A stretch of 64,000 nt of DNA from Hydractinia symbiolongicarpus (Eukaryota > Cnidaria > Hydrozoa > Anthoathecata > Hydractiniidae): the NCBI RefSeq assembly GCF_029227915.1, contig NC_079882.1:2976001-3040000 (forward strand), read 5' to 3'. Shown piece after piece: positions 36,992 to 48,900 of this stretch; position 1 is the stretch's first letter, and each line of letters starts with the position of its first letter. The notes under the pieces were generated by a model, which was not told the DNA's origin, made no database searches, and worked only from the letters and a program-made list of their open reading frames with translations. Position numbers and translations under genes: made by a program.

Positions 36992-39900
36992 TCAGCAAGA
37001 AAATATAACTTCAAAATGGCCAAGCTGATTATCGAAATTGATCGAGATGATATAATCGTCTTCGTCAGCAAACCGTTCGATTAGTTGATCGTCCATGTTG
37101 ACTAATATACTAAAAGAAAATTGGTTTTTAAATATGTAAGATTTGTGAGAAATGTAAGATTTGTGTATTTTTTCGAATACGGTGTTCTATGTGTTTTTGG
37201 ATTGAAATTTACTGAATAACATCGGGAACACAAGAAATCGCGATTTTGCGACAAGCACTTGCTGTAGTTTCCAAACGAAATCATCATGCAAGAACGAGTG
37301 TTAAATCGTTTACCCTTTTTTCGTTTTTTTAAAAACATGTTTTATCATATCAACTGGTAAGCCATATTTTGTAGATACCTAAACAGATAAGCGCAGCATA
37401 AAGTTACAATCTATCAAATCGCTATCAAAATACTTGTTTGTCGATGGGACTATTACGGATATTAATTTCTCGAGCATTAAATAATTCGCATTAACCAACA
37501 GATTTTCAATACAACACTCACCGACTCCTTAAGTTCTTCTAAAGTTAGATTATCTAACATAAGAGCATTATAAGCTTTTTCTTCCTCCTTCCTTACGTAT
37601 ATCGTCACAGCTGAAAAAAATGTGATTATTTTATTACAGACGTATTAAACACTTCCCTTCTCCATGCCATTCTGTTTTAAGTTATATGAAAGTCGGCGCA
37701 TCCCACGCATTACCTGGTTCTATTCTTTGTAGTACTCTAGCTGTTTTATATTTCGGATAGACATCTAAATGTTCCAAATCTTCCTACAAATACATCAGTA
37801 AATAACATTTACACACACAAAAAAGAAGCGGCAGTTCTCTCTTAGAAATATAAAACATTCTAAAATGTCGATCGTCGTACACTCAATTGTCTACACTTTG
37901 TTTTGAAATCGCCAAGAAGAACAGAGAAATAAAGGTTTTAACCTTTGCATTGGACAAAGCTGTGTTAAATCCTCGCTTGTTTTCTCTTTCCCTAAAAAGA
38001 ATCACCAATCGGAAGCTATAAAAATCACGTTTTGAAACACTTCGTATTAATTGTATCATTCACACACATATGTTATAGAAAACTTTACAAAAAAGATGAG
38101 TTTCGGTAATTCCTTTATAGCATTTCAGTATTGACTGAAACATCAAAAAAATTGGCGCCCAAACTTAAGACGTATACATTTTCTACCGTAATTAATCTAA
38201 TTTAACGCTGCTTCTAATTAACGCGGACGGACAAAAATGGCCAAAAGTTTGTAATTTATTGCTACTAATTATTAACGCGGGTCGAAAATTTGGCGTGTTT
38301 TATTTTCCTCTAATTTAACACGATCGTATTTTTTTTTTTAAAAAAAACAAGCAGTGGTTTAGATTAAATGAACATATATATTTCGATATATTATGATACT
38401 GAGATCAAGCAAAGGGATCATCATTTTCGTCTTCGTCCATGTCAAGCTCGTCCTGTGCTTTTTCCATACATTTTTGGTAAAATGCTCCATTGCGAATCAG
38501 GCTTTAACATGTTTGATACAAAAAGAAGCCAAAATAATCATAAACACAGGAAAAGAGTTTCTTACCTCCTGCACAAATAACATCATCCATTTCGCTTTCA
38601 TCCACAGGTTTCAGAAAACTTGAAATCTTCACTTGTTTGAGTGACACACTTGTAGCAGGCCGTTTATTAAAATAATTTTGAATCTTAGTTTGTGAAGCCA
38701 TTTTCACGTGTCTCTTGCTTTGAAAAGCTGATGAGAATGAATAGCGAGAAAAAAAAAAAAATTACAACATTCGAAACATGTGAAAAATCCAGACATTCGA
38801 AACAGAAAAACATTTGAATCGAAGCATAAAAATTCATTTACATTCGAAACACAACATTCATCGTTACACAACATGGAAAGCTTGTCAAAGATTTGCTTCA
38901 TAGAACTTCTGCTAAATGCAAACGATCTATCCATTATGATAGAAAAAGAATTCTCTACGGAGTGTTGTGTGAGAGGCCATCATGTATACCAGAGTGAATG
39001 GGAAGCGAAAGTGGACAGCGAGCTAACAGTCTGCCATAAAACACGACCTGGTGCACTTGTCGAAGATAGGTACGCAATGGCGTTGAAATACAGCGGTGTA
39101 ACTGTGGGGCACGTACCAAAGTTCTTGTTAAAAATTACGTACATTTACATAATAATGGTGGTAAGCTTTTAGTGAGAATAACTGGGAAAACGAAATTTTC
39201 AAAAGACCTTCCTCAAGGAGGAATGGAGCTCCCAGCCTTGTACATATTCAAGTCGACGAATTCAGGATGCATTCAAAATTAACAGGCCTTGTTGAGAAAG
39301 CTCTTAATGAGTACAAAGATGCCAGGGAACGTGCAACGAAGGGAAACAAGAACAACAAGAAATAGCTTTGTAAAAAAATTATTTTGAAAAAAAAAAAATG
39401 AACGAAAATTTTCAAAAAAATGTTTCTTATTTTGAGCGGATTAGTTTATTTGCCTCTAATTATTAACGCAGGTTGACCGTGCTCAAAAGTTTGTAATTTA
39501 TCGCTTCTAATTTTTTTCGCAGGGGCGGTTAAAATAATTATTTTTACCGGCGCGTTAAATTAGAATAATTACGGTAAGTGACGCATACATTTTCTACGTG
39601 ACGAATACATTTTCTATGTGACGCATACATTTTCTAACTGGTGTATACATTTTTTAAGTAACGTATACATTTTCTAAGTAACGTATACATTTTTCTAACT
39701 AACGTATACTTTTCTAACTAACGTATACTTTTCTAACTAGCGTATGCACTTTCTAACTAGCGTATACACTTTCTAACTGACGTATACATTTTCTAAGTAA
39801 CGTATACATTTTCTAAGTAACGTATACAATTTCTACGTAACGTATACATTTTCTAACTAGCGTATACACTTTCTAACTGACGTATTCATTTTCTAACTAA

Positions 39901-42900
39901 CGTACACATTTTATGCAGTATTGATAGAAGACTTCGAATCCTAATTAAATGAGTTACCTCAAAAGGTAAACCTTATAAGGGCTTTTAGAATAAGACCCAT
40001 CAAGAAAAGAAGATATAAATAAATAAAATAGTTCCTACTTCATTTGAACTAACAAGTTCGTGGAGCCTGGTGAAGAAGAGGCTGAAGAGCTTTCATTTGA
40101 CTTCTAGACGATAACAATCACGTGCTAACGTTTACGTGTATATTGGTCGCAGTCGTCAAAAATGTTACATCACTCATTAGTAGACACCATCATCAACAAA
40201 ATGTTACCTGTTTTTCTTTACTGGGCACAAATATAACAGGTTTAGCGTCCATGGGAGGTGTTGAGTAAAGCACAGTGACTTTGTTAGCCATTTGAAATGT
40301 TGTGTTCCCATCTTGCCCATTCTCTGTGTAGTAGGAAGATAAAGTTAATGTATACAGAAACAAATTCTGCGTAGGAAGGCGAGAAAGTTTATCTATGCAG
40401 AAACGGCATATGAGCAAGCCGAGGCCTAAGACCCTTTGGTGAGACCAGGAACTAACAGTTGTTTTTACAAATTAATTTTAATTTTTTTTATTTCACAATT
40501 ATTATATAAGAGCATGCAACAGGCACTTGGAAAATAGTTTTAGCACTCAGGTGTTAAAAAAGTTGTGAAAGAGTAGTAATTATTGACAGAGGCTTCTTAA
40601 TTATGCTAAAGTATGCAGCAGACTGGAGGGAAAAACTTGTAGCCGTTATCACGAAAGATAAAGTGGTCAACACTCTTTTGAAGACACAAATTGAAAATTG
40701 CACGCCTAATATTTGTGAAAAACATTCCTCTTATAGGAAAAAATTGTTTAAAGTTAGAGCGACCAATTTTAGATGAAAAAGGAATAAGCATAAAAATGAT
40801 AACTTTTCTTCTCTTTTTCTATAGATGAAAAGAGAAAAAGAATGGTACCTAGTTCGATACCACACCTCAATTTAACACACAAAAGTTCGCCTGCAACTAG
40901 GTAAAACATAGTTAATATGTACGTATATCACAGTCTCAATTTGTGAGCTGAGTTGTAACCTGAAAGGTGTTGGAGCAACTTGTGATAAAGCATCGCCACA
41001 TCGTAAGTTGTTTAGAATGCATTCCGCAATGACGAGTGATAAAGACGAAACCCGAACGTTAATAACACATGTAGAACTGCACAGGTTTAGAGCTCAACAG
41101 TCAGCAATGTTCTCACTAATTTTGTTCCACCAGAGGCAGCTGGAACAGCTAAATTCTGTCAAATGGCAGATGTTTTTTCGACATCGAATATAAGAAACAC
41201 AGAAGAGCTTGATAAAAAACGAAAACAATTTCTACTTCCTTTCTCGACAGCTAATGATGATAGACTTATCTGCTTACGTAAAATGTTTCTCCAATATTTT
41301 TAAAACTGGGTCTAGTCAATTGAGAATCACCAAGAAAATTTTACTAGAAATGCAAAAGTATGTTTATACTATGGCAGACGTATGAGGGCATCAAGATCAC
41401 CGTCAACTCTGCCATTGAATTAATTCTTTTTTGCTTTAAAACAACATGTCTTATGTGCTCACAGAACGATTCTGTCAAGACCCATTGAAGAATATTGGAC
41501 GTCAGTGATTAATGGGAGCAAGAAAGCACAACCCGACCATGCACGATTTTGAATAACACTGTTAGATATCAGAAAGTGTTTCGTCCAATAATTCGTGGTA
41601 ACGTTGCTAACAATTCTCTGGTTGAATTCAGTGATGAACCCCTACTATGTAGAAAAAACAGAAGGCTCGTGATTAAGCAACAAAATGACATTAACCCGGC
41701 TATTTTATAGCCACATTTAGCCACATTATTTTGAAAAAATCTATGCACAATTCTGTTTTTTATGGGCCCATCGATTTTTTTTGCATCACCATCAAAAAAC
41801 TTTTAAAACATCTTTCATAAAACTAAAAGGATTTTTGACATCAGGAAGGTTGTTAATCTTAAAGGCTTTATATTGGTTCAACACTACCTCAGAGTAACAC
41901 TCGTCTTTGATTTATGTAGCTAGGGATTTAAGATACGTTTTGAAATACTGTGGATGCAATATCTCCTCTGCCGTACACTTCTGTGGTTTCTTTATTTGTT
42001 GTATCGGCAACTACATCTATGTTGTGTTTGGCTCGTGTGTCTGGACAATCTTCTTTGGGGGAATACACAAACTTAATCACAAAATTCAAAACTGAAACCA
42101 GTATTTTGAACTTCAGGTGCATCATCATCATCACCAACATGATCATAACCCACTCGAATATTGTCGAAATTCTGTAACACATCAACAATAATTGCCGCTA
42201 ATAAACCATTAATGTCATCTTCGAAGAGAAAATACCCTTGCGCCATTTTAAAAATTTCCGTGCATGTTTAACGCTTATATCATCACTTCGAACCAACTAT
42301 AACTAACTCATACAACAACCAAACTGATTCATAACTTAACAACTTGTTTACTACACCTCAAAAGTGACACAACTGCATTCGGCACGATCATTAATACAGA
42401 CACAGGAAAGGATAAAGGTGTGGCCTAATGTTATCATCTCTGTGAATAATTTTTATTACACTTTTTTTCGACATCAAGATAATACATTTTGGTCTGTTAC
42501 TATCAAAGTGAAAATAATATATGTAGGGTCTCGGGTCTTACCTCCAGGTTCCCAGGTCCTGGGTCTTGGGTCTCCACTCTCGTGTCTCACCACAGGGTTT
42601 CGGTTCTCGGTTTGCTCATATGCCATGCAGAAACATATTAACATAATTATAACATAAAGAAAGAATTTTTTAACACACACCTGAGTTTTTCATTTGTTTT
42701 TCCATTCTTTTTCCAACTAATTTAGATTCATCCTTGTTTTTTCTTTCTGCTCCCTGAGGAAAATAATTGCAAAATGTAACAGCACTTAGCTAGCCTTAAT
42801 ATGTAAGCTACCACAACAAAATTTGACAAGGTAATTCACACAATCTTTCTGTTACTATCAAGATTCAATGTTATATGCATTTTATTACCACCAATCCTTC

Positions 42901-45900
42901 AATGGGCTGAGCATTGTATAGGATAGTCTTCGTTGCTGCTTCAGTTAAACAGACCGTGCCTAATTGGCAATATGAAATTTTTAAATCTCTTCTAAGTTCA
43001 ATGCACGCCTTCATGCGGCTTATTACTCTCGTTTAATGTAATTTGTATGTAACATCTATGTTTCCTTATGAATGAGAAAATTTTAATAGGGCCAATAACT
43101 AGATAGAAATCATTTTGAACGTAACTCGATTTACAAATTAGAAATAAGCAACTTTGTAGATAAAACCTTAGTTAGAATTTTGCAGTGATTTAATTTTTTG
43201 ATATTAAAGTAGATGGAATACAGTGGATGATGCAGATTTGTGAAACTTTAAGGTAATTCGTATGAATTATCAGCAGTCGGTACATTTTGTTTCCTCTTGA
43301 TCAGATAATTAAAAACAGATTTTAAAAAAGTTCACCTTGTGTTACGCTACTCTATGTTGTGAAAACTTATTTCGTATGTTATTATGCTCGTGTTGTGGAA
43401 AGTTATTTTGTCCTTTATGATGCTCTATGTTATGAAAAGTTATTTCGTCTGTTATAATGCTCATGCTGTGAAAACTTATTTCTTCTGTTATAATGCTGAT
43501 GCTGTGAAAACTTATTTTGTCCTTTATGATGCTCATGTTGTGAAAACTTATTTCGTCTGTTATGATGCTCTATGTTTTGAAAATTTATTTCGTCTGTTAT
43601 AATGCTGATGCTGTGAAAAGTTATTTCGTCTGTTATGATGCTCATGCTGTGAAAATTTATTTTGTCCTTTATGATGGTCATGTTGTGAAAAGTTATTTCG
43701 TCTGTTATAATGCTCATGCTGTGAAAATTTATTTCATCTGTTATAATGCTGATGCTGTGAAAATTTATTTCGTCTGTTATGATGCTGATGCTGTGAAAAG
43801 TTATTTTGTCCTTTATGATGCTCATGCTGTGAAAATTTATTTCGTCTGTTATGATGCTGATGCTGTGAAAAGTTATTTCGTCTGTTATGATGCTCATGCT
43901 GTGAAAATTTATTTCGTCTGTTATAATGCTCATGTTGTGAAAAGTTTTTTCGTATGTTATTATGCTCGTGCTGTGAAAATTTATTTCGTCTGTTATGATG
44001 CTGATGCTGTGAAAATTTATTTTGTCCTTTATGATGCTCATGCTGTGAAAATTTATTTCGTCTGTTATAATGCTCATGTTGTGAAAAGTTTTTCGTATGT
44101 TATTATGCTCGTGCTGTGAAAATTTATTTTGTCCTTTATGATGCTCTATGTTGTGAAAATTTATTTCGTCTGTTATAATGCTCATGCTGTGAAAATTTAT
44201 TTCATCTGTTATAATGCTCATGCTGTGAAAATCTACTTTGTCCTTTATGATGCTCATGTTGTGAAAAGTTATTTTGTCTGTTATAATGCTGATGCTGTGA
44301 AAATTTATTTCGTATGTTATGATGCTGATGCTGTGAAAAGTTATTTCGTCTGTTATGATGCTCATACTGTGAAAATTTATTTCATCCGTTATGATGCTCT
44401 ATGTTGTGAAAATTTATTTCGTCTGTTATGATGCTGATGCTGTGAAAAGTTATTTTGTCCATTATGATGCTCTATGTTGTGAAAATTTATTTCGTCTGTT
44501 ATGATGCTGATGCTGTGAAAAGTTATTTCGTCTGTTATGATGCTCATGCTGTGAAAAGTTATTTTGTCCATTATGATGCTCTATGTTATGAAAAGTTATT
44601 TTTTCTGTCATAATGCTCATGTTGTGAAAATTTATTTCATCTGTTATAATGCTCATGCTGTGAAAATCTACTTTGTCCTTTATGATGCTCATGTTGTGAA
44701 AAGTTATTTTGTCTGTTATAATGCTGATGCTGTGAAAATTTATTTCGTATGTTATGATGCTGATGCTGTGAAAAGTTATTTCGTCTGTTATGATGCTCAT
44801 ACTGTGAAAATTTATTTCATCCGTTATGATGCTCATGTTGTGAAAATTTATTTCGTCTGTTATGATGCTGATGCTGTGAAAAGTAATTTTGTCCATTATG
44901 ATGCTCTATGTTGTGAAAATTTATTTCGTCTGTTATGATGCTGATGCTGTGAAAAGTTATTTCGTCTGTTATGATGCTCATGCTGTGAAAAGTTATTTTG
45001 TCCATTATGATGCTCTATGTTATGAAAAGTTATTTTTTCTGTCATAATGCTCATGTTGTGAAAATTTATTTCGTCCGTTATAATGCTCATGCTGTGAAAA
45101 TTTATTTTGTCCTTTTTGATGCTCATGCTGTGAAAAGTTATTTTGTCTGTTATAATGCTCATGCTGTGAAAAGTTATTTTGTCCTTTATTTTTTCTTTTA
45201 TGATGCTCATGGTGTGGAAAGTTTTTAAATACCACAGGCACTAATGCTTCTGTTCGTTACACGTTTATTATCGCAACTTTGCTTCAGCAAAAGTGCCATA
45301 ATTGCACAAATTATGCAAATAACAAATTTACCGTCACAGTTTTGTGAAAGTCTAGAAGTAGATTGTTGAATGAGGACCGGCATTAAACCATTTGGTGAAA
45401 CGAAAATAATAATGTGATTGTTTTGGGTATGTTGGATATGTTGCAAGATTGTTGTGCAATTTTATCTGTTATTTTCCAGTTTTCAACTCTTAAAACCTTA
45501 TCCAAGGTTCATTTAGATAATTTAATTATACTTTTCTTTATAGTCAGTGATTATATTTTAAATAAATATAACATTGGTATCACGGCTAAATATATTGCCA
45601 TAGTAACTGAGTTGCCTTGCAATTTGATGAGATATATTATCTCTGGATTATAGAATCAGATAACGCCTAAGTTTTCAAATTCAATGCAGGTGTATAAAAA
45701 AATCTTATGGATCATAACAATGTGTGCTGAATGCGAAAAAATAATATCTACAAATCCTCCATTGTTAATTTCATCTTCCTGTGCAAATTAATGAACAGTT
45801 GTACCTAGTTTTTTTCTATGGTAAACCTTCCTATGATAAACTTTTAAAGCAGATCTAGATTACTTTTTTTAAACTTTATAGAGGATAGCTAAAATAGAAA

Positions 45901-48900
45901 GTTTCCTCGTTGCAAAGCAAGTTTTAGCTTTTACGATACAACTGCTAAGCAGGTAAATCTTGCTGCAATTACCCGTTAAACAATGTTATTCAGATCGATA
46001 ATATTACCTTATCCCGAAATACTTTAATCTGACAAAAGCCTCGATGGACGGGATCAGCGTTCCTATCTAAGTCTTCATATGTGTCGACTTGAAGGTGTAA
46101 GGGAATGCCCTGCAAGAATCAAATGACTAACGTTAGTTTACAAGTTTGATAAATTACTTCTGAAGGTTATTTTTTTAAAGTAGAGAGAAAAAAAATCAAA
46201 AGATTACCTTTACGCCTTTTTGTGCAGAAAAATCTGTACTTAAGCAATTTATACGAAACGACACCTAGTAAGAAATAATCAAATAAAAAACACATATATA
46301 AATAACTTATGATAGTTCGTTACAGAGTCAATTTTAATTCAGGTGTCATCTGGCCATAGCAGGATAACTTCAAGCGTTTTAAAAGTTCTTACAAAACTAA
46401 CAACACCTACCTTTGCTCTGACATTTGGATTCCATGTGAAAGCAAGAGCGTTGCAGCCAACTTCTTCAATTCTTTCATCAACACTTTGACAGGCTTTTAC
46501 GTCGATATCGAAAGCTCTTTGATTGGGATTAGGCTGTTGGTTATACCAATACCTCCAGTGTGCCAGTTCTGTACTGGGATCCTTCTGATGGCCAAACACC
46601 AAGTGCATAATCGACTACAACATAAAAACAGCTTCTTTTGCATGAAACAGTAAATAAGAATACAAAATTTAGCAAGCGACTTCTAACACTTTTGTTATTG
46701 TTTTTCATTAGATAAAGATGTTAGTACAAAAGAAAAAAGGATACCTTTACTTTCTGTAATTTGTTATAAGGTTTTCCTTCAAAACTTAAAAAATAAAATT
46801 GACCTAAAAAACAAGAAATCAGAAATAAAATAATTTTAAATAATCAACTTCCAACATCACCATCAGACTAACGTCATTGACAAATTTCTGCCAACCTTTA
46901 TTGACATATGTAAGTGAGTCTTCTCCCTTCTTTTGTACAACAGATGTTTGTGCTTCCAGTATAAACACGTACCTAGTGTGAAAACATAAATTCAGACTCC
47001 TTGTATATCCTTCAGATACAAATTTAAGAATAATGTCAATAGAGCTTACTTTTCGTTGTCAAAAACTGGGCGTTGAAAAGGTGTAAACACAGAGCTCTTT
47101 TGGTCTCTCTAAAATTGCAAAAATTCTAAATTTAGGCTTTTATTCCAATCATATTACAAATTTTATGTACAGAATTTGAAAGGTCAAACGGCCGACATAC
47201 ATCTTACCAAGCATGTAAATATATTAATTGTAAATTATGACAATGTAGCAGTAATGTTATTATGTCAATATACCGTACCTGTGATTCGTAAGTCGATGTA
47301 TTGCATGATTGACAAGAAAGTCTAAAAAATAAGAATGATAAACAAAATATAAAGTATTTGGATAATTATCAACTTCATAATTACTGTAAAATTTAAAACT
47401 TAATGAAGATAACTTTGTTTTTGTACGGATAAAATTTTTGCGCAGATTATTATTTTATGCACACGCATAATTAAGCTAATACTGATGCGCATTCCTTAGA
47501 TTTTCGCACATATGCAAAAAAACATTACTAAAGGTAGAGAACAAAATTGCTGATAATGCATTTTCAACTTATATAAATCACATGGGTGCAAAATCTGAGC
47601 AGAAAAAAGAGGGCATGTAAAAATGTGCTATACTGCACACCACGCTTATAAGAGGAACACATAACCAACCCGATGTTAACATGTGTTAGAAAACTATTAA
47701 ATGCATTTAACTACAGAAGAAAAATAGATGTGCAGTTACAGGCAGGTAATACAATACATCCTTAGTTATCCTTAGCTATTGACCTAAAATTATCCTTAGT
47801 TTTTGACCTAAAAATGAAACTCAATGGAAAAAATAGAAAGAAATGCTGAGTATTGGTGAATCATGTCAAAAGCTGACCTGTATTTCAGCAAAGTGGAGAC
47901 CGTGTAGTGACATAACACTTAAAAATTGTCTTTGACGATTATTCTGGTCACCATTACACATCCTTTGAATAAAGGACGCCGCATAGAAGTTGTGCAGTAA
48001 CTGGCTAATTTTACAATTTAGAAAATACAGTCTGAAAGCAATTTGCACAATATAGTTTCTATCTTTTTATTAACGAAATGAACTGAATTAACAAAGGAAA
48101 AGCAGAACTCACAATTTATCACCTCTGTTAACCAATGGAATGGACGCTGAGTGAGGTCTTTTCGCCAGATTTGTTGCCTGCAAAAGACAAGCAAGGATTA
48201 AACCAAAACATAAGTAATTACTTTTAGTAAAAAACGAAAAAAACTCAATTCTAATACTGAAAAAAAAGTAAATGAAATTTCTTTTACCTCATTTGCTTGA
48301 CCAATAAAAAATGAAAATGACGTTTTTCCACTTTCAGGAAAACTAAATAAATATTTTGTTGGATTATATGCATTTAAAAACAACAAGTTTTGGCTACTTT
48401 TCAGTTTTCTGTACATGTAATTGTACAAAACAGATTCAATAATTTTGGACAGTCCTCATTGTCCCCTGCATTTGCTCTAGTATTTCATTTGTAGCAACGA
48501 TGTTAAAAATAATATAAAAGACCTTTAAACACTTCCACATTAACTTTTCGCAAAGGCAAATGACTCTTAGTTCAAAACATTTTTAGGTTACTGTATTTCC
48601 TTCAATGATAAGACGCCAGGATAACACTTAATTGAGGAGAGGGGTAATTTGAGAAAGTATTTATCAAATAATAAAAATATGAAGGTACTGTTACCCGAAT
48701 TACACACAGAGAAAAAACACTACTACCTGAAACTTCAATCTTAAAAAAAATAGAAAGTTTTTAAATTGACCCAGGCATAATATCGGCTTTAAACTTTCAT
48801 TCAGGGTAGCCATTATATTCTACAACCAAATCCGAGGTTTTTCTAACAGGTTTTTTATTATCCTAGGCGATTTTTGTGAGTAAAGCCAAAAAAAAAACAA

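Larger units (their letters stand above)
38186..39574. mobile_element. TIR element carrying HIRAN-like and PIP-box genes
   Basis: The ends are inverted repeats: left TACCGTAATTAATCTAATTT, right (reverse-complemented) TACCGTAATTATTCTAATTT, with AACGC following in both. TA stands at both edges (38184-38185 and 39575-39576). Sub-terminal copies of ctaattattaacgcgg and caaaagtttgtaattta recur inside both ends. The 1.39-kb element holds two divergent small genes and no recognised transposase. Its flanks are a single 20-bp minisatellite unit on the left and the main array on the right, so it entered the array at a TA. It lies in the grainyhead intron 37992-40053. Confidence 0.8.
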